NCBI RefSeq assembly: GCF_020447305.1
Contig: NZ_CP095732.1
Span: forward strand, 2,016,501 to 2,080,500
Reading direction: 5' to 3'
Length of the DNA stretch: 64,000 bases
From: Abyssibius alkaniclasticus
Lineage (GTDB): Bacteria > Pseudomonadota > Alphaproteobacteria > Rhodobacterales > Rhodobacteraceae
Under the pieces are notes generated by a model. The model worked only from the letters and a program-made list of their open reading frames with translations. It searched no databases and had not been told where the DNA came from. Below, piece by piece: positions 35,909 to 44,735 of the stretch. The first letter of the stretch is position 1. Each line of letters starts with the position of its first letter. The position numbers and the translations under genes are program-made.

Positions 35909-36397
35909 ATGCCATTCCCCGAGAACACCCCCACGCCTGACGATCTGCCATCTCTCAGCGCAGCGGAAATCGCGGCCCTGCCGGTCGAGTTGCTGGCGAT
36001 CCTGCAGCGCGAGATTGACGAGCGCCTGAAGCGCGACAAGGCCGCCAAGATCCGCTTCGATGCCGGACTGGCTGTCCGCTACGCCACCCGCGCCGCTGAG
36101 GAACGCCAGGTTCAGGCCAAGGACACCGGCACAGTCCGGTTCGATGACGGCGATTTCACCGTGGTCGCTGATCTGCCGAAGCGGGTGGATTGGGATCAGG
36201 ACCGACTGGCCGACATGGTCGCGCGGATCGAGGATGCCGGGGACGATCCTGCTGAATATGTCGATCTCGCCTACAAGGTGCCGGAGCGCAAATACGCCGC
36301 CTGGCCCGAGGCCATCCGGCAGGGTTTCGAGCCCGCACGCACCGTCCGGCCCGGTACGCTGAAGGTCGAGATCCTCGCGCAGGGGGCTGACCAGTGA
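35909..36397 (+). CDS. Hypothetical phage protein, upstream of a recombination ATPase
   Basis: About 162 residues from ATG 35909 (GGAG 8 bases upstream); the frame also allows GTG 35861 or ATG 35864. The N-terminal half is helical and charged (LPVELLAILQREIDERLKRD, KAAKIRFDAGLAVRYATRAA) and the C-terminal half (AWPEAIRQGFEPARTVRPGT then LKVEIL) is a beta-ending domain. The stop codon overlaps the start of the ATPase gene (GTGA), so they are co-translated. It may be the partner of that ATPase; family unknown. Confidence 0.6.
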   Translation: MPFPENTPTPDDLPSLSAAEIAALPVELLAILQREIDERLKRDKAAKIRFDAGLAVRYATRAAEERQVQAKDTGTVRFDDGDFTVVADLPKRVDWDQDRLADMVARIEDAGDDPAEYVDLAYKVPERKYAAWPEAIRQGFEPARTVRPGTLKVEILAQGADQ

Positions 36398-37269
36398 GCC
36401 TCCCCATCATCAGTGCTGATCAACGACTTGTGGAGCCGCGTGGCATCAAGGGCTGTATCTTTGGGGTCAGTGGAATTGGCAAAACTTCCCTCCTGTGGAC
36501 GCTCGATCCCGACCGCACGCTGTTCATGGATCTCGAAGCGGGCGATCTCGCCATCGAAGGCTGGGCGGGTGATAGCATCCGGCCGCGCACTTGGACGGAA
36601 TGCCGGGATTTCACGGTGTTCATCGGTGGGCCCAACCCAGCGCTACGCGATGAGCAGCCCTATAGCCCGGCGCACTATGCCGCCGTTTGCGACCGCTTCG
36701 GCGATCCTGCAGCACTCGATCGCTACGACACCATCTTCGTCGACTCGATCACGGTCGCGGGTCGGCTGTGCTTCGGGTGGTGCAAGGGCCAGCCCGAAGC
36801 GATGTCTGAAAAGACCGGCAAGCCGGATGTGCGCGGTGCCTACGGTCTGCATGGCCGCGAGATGATCGGCTGGCTGACCCATCTCCAGCACACGCGGGCG
36901 AAGAACGTCTGGTTCGTCGGGATCCTCGACGAGAAGCTCGACGACTTCAACCGCAAGGTGTTCCAGCCGCAAATCGACGGCTCGAAGACAGGCCTCGAGC
37001 TGCCGGGGATCGTCGATGAGGTGATCACCATGGCGGAGTTGAAGTCCGACGGCGGCGATCCGTATCGCGCTTTTGTCTGCAAGACGATCAATCCCTGGGG
37101 CTTTCCGGCCAAGGATCGCTCCGGTCGTTTGGCACAAGTCGAAGAACCCCATCTCGGCCGCCTGATGGCGAAGATCCGGACGCCCGCAGCCCCGGCGACG
37201 GATCGCCTGACCTACGCCCCGCCGCCTGCCGATCCGGCCGGTGACGACCAATCCCAACCGCAATCCTGA
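36394..37269 (+). CDS. RecA-like phage ATPase (Sak4-type)
   Basis: 291 residues. Walker A GVSGIGKTS is at residues 24-32 and Walker B-like YDTIFVDSI follows near 112. The layout (LEAGDLAIEGWAGDSIRPRT, NPWGFPAKDRSGRLAQVEEP) resembles AAA/RecA-like ATPases of phage recombination modules, such as Sak4. It probably loads or promotes annealing on single-stranded DNA. It is followed after 19 bp by the putative single-strand-binding protein gene, then a helicase. Confidence 0.8.
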   Translation: MSLPIISADQRLVEPRGIKGCIFGVSGIGKTSLLWTLDPDRTLFMDLEAGDLAIEGWAGDSIRPRTWTECRDFTVFIGGPNPALRDEQPYSPAHYAAVCDRFGDPAALDRYDTIFVDSITVAGRLCFGWCKGQPEAMSEKTGKPDVRGAYGLHGREMIGWLTHLQHTRAKNVWFVGILDEKLDDFNRKVFQPQIDGSKTGLELPGIVDEVITMAELKSDGGDPYRAFVCKTINPWGFPAKDRSGRLAQVEEPHLGRLMAKIRTPAAPATDRLTYAPPPADPAGDDQSQPQS

Positions 37270-37288
37270 AAATAGAAGGAGGTTCCCC

Positions 37289-37912
37289 ATGGGTTCCTGG
37301 AACGATTTCAACGACGCGCAGAGCAACACCAACCTCATCCCCAAGGGCACGCTGGCCAAGGTGCGCCTGACCATCCGCCCGGGTGGGTTCGACGATGCCT
37401 CGCAGGGCTGGACCGGCGGCTATGCCACGCGCGGCTCGACCGGCGCGGTCTACCTCAATGGCGAGTTCACCGTGACGGAGGGTCCATATGCCCGGCGCAA
37501 GATCTTCACGCTGATTGGGCTCTACAGCCCCAAGGGGCCGGATTGGACCAACATGGGCCGCAGTCTGGTGCGCGGCATGCTGAACTCGGCGCGCGGGATT
37601 TCCGACAAGGACATGTCGCCCGAGGCGCAGGCCGCGCGGCGCATCAGCGGCTTTGCCGATCTGGACGGGATCGAGTTCATCGCGCGCATCGACATTGGCA
37701 CCGATGCCAGCGGTGACGACAAGAACGAGATCCGCAGCGCGGTGACTCCCGATCATCGCGACTATGCGCAGATCATGGGAACGGCCCCCCTGCAGTTCAG
37801 CGGTAACGCCGGACTAGGGAACGCCCCGCAGCAGAATGCACCCGCAGCGCCATCGTCAAATCCGCCAGCAGCCAACCCCGGTGCCCCCGGGCGGCCGAGC
37901 TGGGCGCAGTAA
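37289..37912 (+). CDS. Putative phage single-strand DNA-binding or replication accessory protein
   Basis: 207 residues from ATG 37289 with AGAAGGAGG upstream. The core has strands around AKVRLTIRPGGFDDASQGWT, GAVYLNGEFTVTEGPYARRK and IFTLIGLYSPKGPDW, consistent with an OB-like fold. A C-terminal Pro/Ala-rich tail (NAPAAPSSNPPAANPGAPGR) resembles the linker of SSB proteins, but the acidic tip is absent. Its location between a RecA-like ATPase and a helicase supports a ssDNA-binding role; this is inference. Confidence 0.6.
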   Translation: MGSWNDFNDAQSNTNLIPKGTLAKVRLTIRPGGFDDASQGWTGGYATRGSTGAVYLNGEFTVTEGPYARRKIFTLIGLYSPKGPDWTNMGRSLVRGMLNSARGISDKDMSPEAQAARRISGFADLDGIEFIARIDIGTDASGDDKNEIRSAVTPDHRDYAQIMGTAPLQFSGNAGLGNAPQQNAPAAPSSNPPAANPGAPGRPSWAQ

Positions 37913-37925
37913 GGGGGGATCGGAC

Positions 37926-39608
37926 ATGCGCCTGCGCCCCCGCCAGAAAATCTTTGTCGAGCGCAGTGTTGCTGCGCTCGCCTCCCGCGGCAACACGTTG
38001 GGCGTGGCACCCACCGGCGCGGGAAAAACCATCATGCTCTCGGCGGTCACCGGCGAGATGATCGGCGACGGTGCCAAAGCCTGTGTTCTGGCACATCGCG
38101 ACGAGCTCACGGCGCAGAACCGCGCCAAGTTTCAGCGCGTGGTGCCGGAGGTGTCGACATCTGTGATCGACGCGACAGAGAAATCCTGGGGCGGCGACGT
38201 CACCTTCGCCATGGTGCCCACACTGGCGCGGGCGTCGAACCTGACCGACATGCCGCGCCTCGATCTTCTGGTGATTGATGAGGCGCATCACGCGGTGGCG
38301 GACAGCTACCGCCGGATCATCGACCGGGTGCGCGATGCAAATCCCGACGCGAGGGTGTTCGGGGTGACGGCAACGCCAACCCGGGGCGATCGCAAGGGTC
38401 TGCGCGAGGTCTTCGACAATGTCGCCGACCAGGTGCGGTTGGGCGAGCTGATCGCCTCGGGGCACCTCGTGCCACCACGGACCTTCGTTATCGATGTGGG
38501 CGTGCAGGAGGAATTGAAGTCGGTCCGCAAGACCAGTGCCGATTTCGACATGACCGAGGTGGCGGATATCATGGACCGCGCGCCGGTCACCGACGAGGTG
38601 ATCCGCCACTGGCGTGAGAAAGCAGGCGACCGGCAGACCGTGGTGTTCTGCTCCACTGTCGCACACGCCGAGCACGTCACCGAAGCATTCCGCGCCGCAG
38701 GGATCTCGGCTGCACTGATCCATGGTGATCTGGCTTCTGAGACCCGCAAGGCCATCCTGGCTGATTACGCGTCAGGCAAGACCCGCGTGGTCGTCAATGT
38801 CGCCGTACTCACTGAGGGTTGGGATCATCCGCCGACCGCTTGCGTCGTGCTGCTTCGGCCCAGTTCCTACAAATCCACCATGATCCAGATGGTCGGGCGC
38901 GGGCTGCGCACGGTCGATCCGGAGGAGCACCCCGGCATCATCAAGACCGACTGCGTGGTGCTGGATTTCGGGACATCGAGCCTGATCCACGGCACGCTGG
39001 AACAGGATGTCGATCTGGATGGCAAGATCGGCACCGGTGAAGCCCCTACAAAATCCTGCCCGGCCTGCGCGGCAGAGATCCCGCTCGCCGCCACCGAATG
39101 CCCGCTCTGCGGCGAGGTGTTGCTGCAAGAGGATGGCGAGAACGGTGCGGATGCCGCTCCGCTCTCGGGCTTTGTCATGACTGAGATCGACCTGCTGAAA
39201 CGGTCCAGTTTCGCATGGGTCGATCTCTTCGGCACGGACGACGCGCTGATGGCCACGGGCTTTACGGCCTGGGGCGGTATCTTCTGGATGGAGGGCGTCT
39301 GGTACGCCATCGGCGGGGCTAAGGGCGAGCGGCCACGCTTGTTGGGCGTCGGCGAACGCACCGTCTGCCTCGCGCAGGCTGATGACTGGCTGAACACCCA
39401 TGAGAGTGATGAAAGCGCCTTCAAGACGCGAGGATGGTTGCGCCAGCCACCCACGGACAAGCAGCTGAAATACCTGCCGCCCGAGTGCCGCCACGACTTC
39501 GGTCTGACGCGCTACCGTGCCTCGGCGCTGATGACCTTCGGCTTCAACAAGCGCGCCATCCATGCAGCCGTAAATGCGGTGGCTGGTCCCGAACGGAGGG
39601 CGGCATGA
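37926..39608 (+). CDS. DEAD/DEAH-box DNA helicase
   Basis: About 560 residues from ATG 37926, where the match to helicases begins (LRPRQKIFVERSVAALASRG). Superfamily 2 motifs are clear: I APTGAGKTI, II VIDEAHH, III TATPTRGD, later VFCSTVAHAEHV, LTEGWDHPPT and QMVGRGLRT. Near residue 380 two Cys pairs (CPACAAEI, CPLCGEVL) form a zinc ribbon, and an extra C-terminal domain follows. It probably unwinds DNA during phage replication or recombination. Several phages in this order carry the same helicase before a DUF6511 gene. Confidence 0.92.
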   Translation: MRLRPRQKIFVERSVAALASRGNTLGVAPTGAGKTIMLSAVTGEMIGDGAKACVLAHRDELTAQNRAKFQRVVPEVSTSVIDATEKSWGGDVTFAMVPTLARASNLTDMPRLDLLVIDEAHHAVADSYRRIIDRVRDANPDARVFGVTATPTRGDRKGLREVFDNVADQVRLGELIASGHLVPPRTFVIDVGVQEELKSVRKTSADFDMTEVADIMDRAPVTDEVIRHWREKAGDRQTVVFCSTVAHAEHVTEAFRAAGISAALIHGDLASETRKAILADYASGKTRVVVNVAVLTEGWDHPPTACVVLLRPSSYKSTMIQMVGRGLRTVDPEEHPGIIKTDCVVLDFGTSSLIHGTLEQDVDLDGKIGTGEAPTKSCPACAAEIPLAATECPLCGEVLLQEDGENGADAAPLSGFVMTEIDLLKRSSFAWVDLFGTDDALMATGFTAWGGIFWMEGVWYAIGGAKGERPRLLGVGERTVCLAQADDWLNTHESDESAFKTRGWLRQPPTDKQLKYLPPECRHDFGLTRYRASALMTFGFNKRAIHAAVNAVAGPERRAA

Positions 39609-39611
39609 CCC

Positions 39612-40067
39612 ATGAAATCTTCAGCCCCCATCACGGCCGAGGAACGGCGGCGTCTCTGGCATCCGCGTGGAACGCTCTGTGCTGTCTGCCAGCAACCCAC
39701 GCGTGGTTTTGGCTGGCGCGATCCGGTCCGCCCGGCGGCTTCGCCGCCACGATCATCGAAATGTGCGCATCCGCGCACGGGGCGGCCCCGGCCATCGGTC
39801 TGGTTCTGCTCGATGCCCTGCCAAGGCTTGTGGACGCGTTTGGCGCGGGAGCGTTTTGCCATGGTTGACCTGACAGAAGAAGAACGCGCCGCCGTCACCG
39901 CCACCATGAAACGCATCGCACTGCTGATGGACGAGATCGGCTGGCAGACAGCCTTCGCTGATCTGACCGAGGCGCAGGTGCGCGCCCTGATCGAGGAGGC
40001 CGTCGAGAGCTTCCGCGAGGCCATGGCCGACATCGCCCGGGCCCAGACACTGGAGGTGCCGTTCTGA
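39612..40067 (+). CDS. DUF6511-like zinc-binding phage protein
   Basis: 151 residues. A first half has CAVCQQPTRGFGWRDP and FCSMPCQGLWTRLAR, a two-pair cysteine arrangement. The second half (DEIGWQTAFADLTEAQVRAL and AVESFREAMADIARAQ) is the helical domain of DUF6511. The start ATG 39612 lies 3 bases after the helicase stop. Another frame opens at 39605, but it lacks the cysteines and conserved helices. The function is not known. Confidence 0.75.
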   Translation: MKSSAPITAEERRRLWHPRGTLCAVCQQPTRGFGWRDPVRPAASPPRSSKCAHPRTGRPRPSVWFCSMPCQGLWTRLARERFAMVDLTEEERAAVTATMKRIALLMDEIGWQTAFADLTEAQVRALIEEAVESFREAMADIARAQTLEVPF

Positions 40068-40825
40068 TGCTGGACTTCAACCCACGCCCCTCCATGGCCG
40101 AGCGGATCAACGCGCTGGTCGACGCCGCCCTCATCGCCGAACGCGAGGCCACGCCGCCCCGGACCTATCTCGGCGCGTCCCGCCTGGGACATGCCTGCGA
40201 ACGCGCACTGCAATTCGAGTTTGCCTGTGCGCCAAAGGATGAAGGCGCAGATTTCAGCGGGCAGACGCTGCGGATCTTCGCGATTGGTCATCAACTCGAG
40301 GATCTTGCGATCCGCTGGTTGCGCGCGGCCGGGATCGATCTGGTCACTCAAAAACGCGATGGCGGCCAGTTCGGCTTCTCTGTCGCGGGCGGTCGTATCC
40401 GGGGCCATGTCGACGGGATCATCGCCGATGCCCCGGCGGCGCTTGGGCTACGCACACCCGCGCTCTGGGAATGCAAGACCATGAACGCGAAGAACTGGCG
40501 CGCCTGCGTCAAGGACGGCGTCACGGTTTCCAAGCCCGTCTATGCCGCCCAGATCGCGATCTACCAGGCTTACATGGAGCCCTCGGTGCCCGGGATTTCG
40601 GCCGCACCGGCGCTGTTCACCGCCATCAACAAGGACACCGCCGAGCTGCACCATGAGCTCGTCCCCTTCGATGCCGATCTCGCGCAGCGCATGTCCGATC
40701 GTGCCGTGCGGATCCTGCAGGCCACCGACGCGGGCGAGCTGCTGCCCCGCATCGCCGCCAATCGTGACTTCTTCGAATGCCGGTTCTGCGCCCATTCCGA
40801 GCGGTGTTGGGGGCTGGCCAGATGA
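40067..40825 (+). CDS. PD-(D/E)XK nuclease, Cas4/RecB-like
   Basis: 252 residues. GHVDGIIADAP supplies the catalytic Asp (near 113) and WECKTMNAKNW the E-x-K core (near 134). AAQIAIYQAYM is the downstream QxxxY segment typical of RecB/Cas4-like nucleases. Two Cys near the end (CRFCAHSERCW), with one earlier Cys (HACER), could bind an Fe-S cluster as in Cas4/AddB. It would process DNA ends for recombination-based replication. It overlaps the start of the primase/helicase (ATGA). Confidence 0.88.
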   Translation: MLDFNPRPSMAERINALVDAALIAEREATPPRTYLGASRLGHACERALQFEFACAPKDEGADFSGQTLRIFAIGHQLEDLAIRWLRAAGIDLVTQKRDGGQFGFSVAGGRIRGHVDGIIADAPAALGLRTPALWECKTMNAKNWRACVKDGVTVSKPVYAAQIAIYQAYMEPSVPGISAAPALFTAINKDTAELHHELVPFDADLAQRMSDRAVRILQATDAGELLPRIAANRDFFECRFCAHSERCWGLAR

Positions 40826-43197
40826 CCGACGAGCCCACCGATCCATCAGATCCCGACCAGGACACACCCATGCGCGACGACACAACTTCAGATATGCCGA
40901 CTAAAAACGTCGTACATTTCAATCCGTGGCGCGACTTCAACGACGCGGCCCCGCAGATTGATGTGTTCGGCGACGAGCCTGATCCCGAGCAGATCGCCCA
41001 GTTCATGCAGGTCGTCTTCGGCTACTGCGAAGGCCTGATTCCGGTCCGCAGTTTCATCGACAAGGGCCAGGGCATTGATGGTCGTCCACACAACATCTGG
41101 CTGGAGGCGGATCAGGCCGCCCCCGAAAAGATGGCGACCTTCGCCACATGGGCGTCGCGGGAGGGCGCAGCGGTCTATGTGATCCCCGGCACCGTGGCCG
41201 CGCCTGGGCAAGCCAAGGCCGCCGAAATCCTGCAGATGCAGACCGTCGTGGTCGACCTGGACACCGGCGATATCGCGGCCAAGCGCGCCCATCTCGAGCG
41301 CCACCTCGGTGCGCCAACCATGGTTGTGGAGAGCGGTGGCGTGACACCCGAAGGGCAGCGGAAGTGCCACGTCTGGTGGGCGCTGACCGAGCCCGCCGAG
41401 GGAGATGACATTCGACGCGTCTGCCGACTGCGCGGTGATATTGCCGCCAAGGTCGGTGGGGACATGCACTTCCGCTCAGCCCACCAGCCGATCCGGGTTG
41501 CAGGCAGCGTTTATTACAAGAACAGCCTCAAGACGCAGGTACGCATCGTCGAACTGAATGCAGAACGCGAACGCGATCTGGCGGAGTTCATCGAGGCTGT
41601 GGCCGACATGCCTCCCGCCCCGGGCGTGTCCCTGCAGCCCGAGTTCACCCATCCTGACAAACCGGCGATGGACGATGTGCTGGTAACCCCGGTGCGCGAG
41701 GGCGGAGCCGACGACTGGTCCCGCTTCGAAGGGGCATCAGCCGCGATCGGGCATTTCATCCGTATGGTCCACGAGGGCCGGATGACAAAGGACGAGGGCT
41801 GGGAAGGCATCTGTGGCTACAACGCCGCCATGCTGCGGCCGCAGTGGCCCGTCGAGCGGCTTAAGCGCGAGTCCGAGCGACTCTGGAACCGGCATGTCGA
41901 GAAATACGGACCGCCCCTGATCCGGCTGACCAATGGTGCACCGGGGCCGGAGGACATGCCTGCCTTCACGCTCGGCGCGCTGCTGGACGACCAGAGCCCC
42001 ATGCCGCAGGACATCATTGCGCCGCGCGTGCTGACGCCAGGCGGGCTGCTGGTGCTGGGTGGCGCGCCCAAGGTTGGCAAAAGCGACCTGCTGATCTCCT
42101 GGCTCGTGCACATGGCGGCAGGCGTGCCGTTCCTCGGCTTCACCCCACCGCGGCCGCTGCGGGTCTTCTATCTGCAGGCCGAGATCCAGTATCACTATCT
42201 GCGCGAACGTCTGAAGCAGATCGCGCTGCCACCAGAGGTGTTGACCGCCGCGCGCGATACGTTCGTCGCCACGCCCAAGCTGAAGATGCTGCTCGACAAT
42301 GAGGGCAGTGCGCGCGTCGCGCGCGCCGTGCAAACAGCGTTCCCGGAAGCACCACCCGACATCCTCTGTGTCGACCCGATCCGCAACCTCTTTGACGGCG
42401 GGCCCGATGGCGGCGGCGAAAACGACAACACCGCCATGATGTTCTTCCTGAAGGAAAGGGTCGAGGTCTTGCGCGACCATATCGACCCCGACTGCGGGGT
42501 GATCCTGATCCACCACACCAAAAAGCTCAGCAAGCAGCAGGTGAAGGACGATCCCTTCCTGGCACTTTCCGGCGCCAGTGCCCTGCGCGGGTTCTACACC
42601 TCCGGTCTGATCCTGCACCGACCCGACGAAGACTGTTCGCAACGAAAATTGGAAATCGAGCTGCGCAACGGTCCTGCGCTGCCGCCCAAGCTCATCGACA
42701 AGGTCGGCGGCCAATGGGTCGAGATCAACCCGATGAACGAGCGGTTGGTGCGCCAGGACGTCGGGGCGAAGCACGACGCAGAACGTGACCGCAAGGGCGA
42801 GGTGATCTGCGGCCTGCTGTACGAAGAGGCCCTTCAGGGTCGGATGTACACGATGACCCATTTCGCGGAGACCTTCGAGAACACCGGGGGGCTCGGTGGG
42901 CAATCGATCATCCGCGAACGGCTGAACGTGCTGACCACCAAAGGGTACGTGAAGTTCGTTCGCGGGGCCGCTGCGGCGGCGCTGGATCTGGCGACCGAGC
43001 GGAGCAAATACGGCTATCTCTGCGTCGAGACCATGCGCCTTGCGACCAGCCGGGAGCATGTCGATCCCGACACCGGAGAGGTCACACCGGAGCTGATCGA
43101 TGTCTTGCCCAGCCATTACAAATGCCCGCAGACCGGCGCTGTTCTGCCCGTCGAAAACCCCTCCGTCTGGGTCTATCGCGAGGTGGAGGAAGCATGA
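40822..43197 (+). CDS. AAA ATPase with N-terminal primase-like domain (phage primase/helicase)
   Basis: About 791 residues from ATG 40822, which overlaps the nuclease stop. The N-terminal part (QTVVVDLDTGDIAAKRAHLE, ESGGVTPEGQRKCHVWWALT, MHFRSAHQPIRVAGSVYYKN) resembles RepB/primase-polymerase-type replication proteins. Near residue 415 the P-loop GGAPKVGKSD starts a RepA/RecA-like helicase domain (ILCVDPIRNLFDGG, GVILIHHTKKLSKQ). The C-terminal 120 residues look like a winged helix. It is the best replication initiator candidate, and the repeat-rich candidate origin lies right after it. Confidence 0.85.
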   Translation: MTDEPTDPSDPDQDTPMRDDTTSDMPTKNVVHFNPWRDFNDAAPQIDVFGDEPDPEQIAQFMQVVFGYCEGLIPVRSFIDKGQGIDGRPHNIWLEADQAAPEKMATFATWASREGAAVYVIPGTVAAPGQAKAAEILQMQTVVVDLDTGDIAAKRAHLERHLGAPTMVVESGGVTPEGQRKCHVWWALTEPAEGDDIRRVCRLRGDIAAKVGGDMHFRSAHQPIRVAGSVYYKNSLKTQVRIVELNAERERDLAEFIEAVADMPPAPGVSLQPEFTHPDKPAMDDVLVTPVREGGADDWSRFEGASAAIGHFIRMVHEGRMTKDEGWEGICGYNAAMLRPQWPVERLKRESERLWNRHVEKYGPPLIRLTNGAPGPEDMPAFTLGALLDDQSPMPQDIIAPRVLTPGGLLVLGGAPKVGKSDLLISWLVHMAAGVPFLGFTPPRPLRVFYLQAEIQYHYLRERLKQIALPPEVLTAARDTFVATPKLKMLLDNEGSARVARAVQTAFPEAPPDILCVDPIRNLFDGGPDGGGENDNTAMMFFLKERVEVLRDHIDPDCGVILIHHTKKLSKQQVKDDPFLALSGASALRGFYTSGLILHRPDEDCSQRKLEIELRNGPALPPKLIDKVGGQWVEINPMNERLVRQDVGAKHDAERDRKGEVICGLLYEEALQGRMYTMTHFAETFENTGGLGGQSIIRERLNVLTTKGYVKFVRGAAAAALDLATERSKYGYLCVETMRLATSREHVDPDTGEVTPELIDVLPSHYKCPQTGAVLPVENPSVWVYREVEEA

Positions 43198-43221
43198 TGA
43201 AACACGCAGTTTCGCCTCCCG

Positions 43222-43420
43222 AAATCTGGTGTCCAAATTCCGAAATCTGGCCAGATTTTGCAAAATCTGAAATCCTGCTGAAATCTGGAATCTGGCTTTT
43301 TCCATTTGGTTTCAGAGGTTTGGAAGGTCCTTTCCAGATTTCGGAAGGGTGTTTCCGAAATCTGCTCCGCAATCTGGATTTGGTCAACAAAATCAGCGCC
43401 CTACGCCAGATTTCAGATTT
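43222..43420. repeat. Iteron-like repeat array, candidate phage replication origin
   Basis: The hexamer AATCTG or its complement CAGATT occurs eleven times in about 200 bases: forward copies begin at 43223, 43244, 43264, 43282, 43289, 43359 and 43371; reverse copies begin at 43252, 43335, 43407 and 43414. The longer consensus is CGAAATCTGG. The stretch is AT-rich compared with the flanks and falls immediately after the primase/helicase gene. Repeats of an initiator-binding site plus AT-rich DNA are how many phages and plasmids build an origin. Confidence 0.65.
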
Positions 43421-43438
43421 CAGAAAAGTCCCCCCTAA

Positions 43439-43489
43439 AGGGGTAGGTGTCCTCCCCGCTACAGGCGGGGAGAGCCACCACCTACCCCT
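43439..43489. repeat. Nested perfect inverted repeat (cruciform-forming)
   Basis: An 11-bp perfect outer stem (AGGGGTAGGTG at 43439-43449 with its complement at 43479-43489) encloses an 8-bp perfect inner stem (CTCCCCGC at 43452-43459 with its complement at 43465-43472) and a 5-nt loop TACAG. It sits 20 bases after the hexamer array and about 70 bases before the RuvC-like gene. It may work as part of an origin or as an RNA structure in the leader of that gene. Confidence 0.75.
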
Positions 43490-43560
43490 GGGCAATTTCT
43501 CGGGTCGCAGTCTGACCCGTTCCACCCCTCGAGCAGCCAATCACAAAAGGAGAAAGCCCA

Positions 43561-44096
43561 TGGCGGACCAGACCATGACCAACCCCAATCAGAACGCCGT
43601 CCGAAATGTGCCGCCCGCGTTTACCGGCCAGCGCACATTGCTGGCGCTCGATCTTGGCACAACCACGGGCTGGGCGCTGCATGGCGCTGACGGGCTGATT
43701 ACCAGCGGCACAGCATCGTTCCGCAATGGCCGGTTCGATGGTGGTGGGATGCGATACCTGCGCTTCACGAACTGGCTGGGAGAGTTGGAGCGGTTGTCCG
43801 GGCCTATCGCTGCCATCTGGTTCGAGGAGGTCCGTCGCCACGTGGGCACTGACGCAGCCCACGTCTATGGAGGCCTGATGGCAACCCTGACCGCATGGGC
43901 CGAGTTGCGCAGCGTGCCTTACCAGGGCGTTCCTGTCGGTACCATCAAGCGCCACGCAACCGGCAAGGGCAACGCTAACAAGGACGCCATGATCGCCGCC
44001 GCCCGGGCGCGCGGGTTCAGCCCAGTTGATGACAATGAGGCTGATGCCATCGCGATCCTGCTTTGGGCCATTGAAACCCACGGAGGTGTGCAATGA
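43561..44096 (+). CDS. RuvC-like Holliday-junction nuclease of the phage
   Basis: About 178 residues from ATG 43561 (AAAGGAGAAAGCCC upstream). LLALDLGTTTGWALHGADG is the RNase H-like first strand with the catalytic Asp, WFEEVRRHVGTDAAHVYGG supplies a Glu, and DDNEADAIAILL the C-terminal DE(A)DA motif. These acidic residues define phage RuvC-like resolvases that trim recombination junctions before packaging. The frame is also open without a stop back to 43194, across the repeat array, but that part has no protein-like conservation. Confidence 0.85.
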
Positions 44097-44296
44097 CTGG
44101 CATGCGCTTCACGCCCAAGGGCTATGGCGGCCATCGCCGCCAGCCCGACGAGGTCAAACGGGACGGTTGGAAGGAACAGGGGCTGTTGGCCGTCGCCATT
44201 GACGATGACCGGTTGACCTGGCCCGAGCGCGAATTGGTGCGCCAGCTTGGCGAGCGCCTGTATGGCAAACTGGAACGGGAGGCGCGCCATGGGTGA
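44093..44296 (+). CDS. Small hypothetical phage protein
   Basis: 67 residues. Its ATG overlaps the RuvC-like stop (ATGA). The sequence MRFTPKGYGGHRRQPDEVKR then LLAVAIDDDRLTWPERELVR is basic then helical, with no known motif. Tight spacing and the overlap with the next gene (start 44289) support a real gene in the replication operon. Confidence 0.6.
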   Translation: MTGMRFTPKGYGGHRRQPDEVKRDGWKEQGLLAVAIDDDRLTWPERELVRQLGERLYGKLEREARHG

Positions 44297-44735
44297 TTGG
44301 ACAACCACTCGTGTGGAGGACCGGCTGGAGAGCGCGGCCGACGTCTTCCGCACCTTGCCCGGCGTTATGCCGCAGGGCTTCTTCAACGCATGGCCCGAGT
44401 ATTTCCACAGCTTCGCGGACAAGGTCGGACAGGAGCCGCACATGCGGCGACCCCGGCCGGGTCCGCGCCAGATCACCGAAGCCGAGGAGGCATTGCTCTG
44501 GCTGCGCTGGCTGGAACGGGATGATGCCCGGATCGTCTGGCTGCGTGCCGAACGCACGTCGTGGAAACCGATCTGCTGGCAGATGGGACTGAGCCGGACG
44601 GCAGCCAACAAACGGTGGCGGTTCGGGCTCGCGGTGATCACCTGGCGTCTTCATGGCCGCCTGCCTCCGGCCCGACGTTCGCAGCGGTTCGTGATCGAAA
44701 ACGCAAACAGCCTGTCAAGAACAATCGTCCTGTGA
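44289..44735 (+). CDS. DUF6362-like phage protein
   Basis: 148 residues from ATG 44289. VEDRLESAADVFRTLPGVMP, then ALLWLRWLERDDARIVWLRA, then RTSWKPICWQMGLSRTAANK and RWRFGLAVITWRLHGR are the landmarks of DUF6362; the last block is a helix-turn-helix. Proteins of this family occur in alphaproteobacterial prophages between replication and DNA-modification genes and may be DNA-binding. The end is near 44735, and no gene follows for about 500 bp. Confidence 0.78.
   Translation: MGDWTTTRVEDRLESAADVFRTLPGVMPQGFFNAWPEYFHSFADKVGQEPHMRRPRPGPRQITEAEEALLWLRWLERDDARIVWLRAERTSWKPICWQMGLSRTAANKRWRFGLAVITWRLHGRLPPARRSQRFVIENANSLSRTIVL

Noticed and set aside
41737-43305. 522-codon minus-strand open frame opposite the phage primase/helicase gene
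   Set aside because: High-GC shadow; the plus-strand frame has the Walker A and replication motifs, and the minus-strand product has no family features.
43222-43420. CRISPR array
   Set aside because: The repeated unit is only 6-10 bases, occurs in both orientations and has irregular spacing; no cas genes are present.
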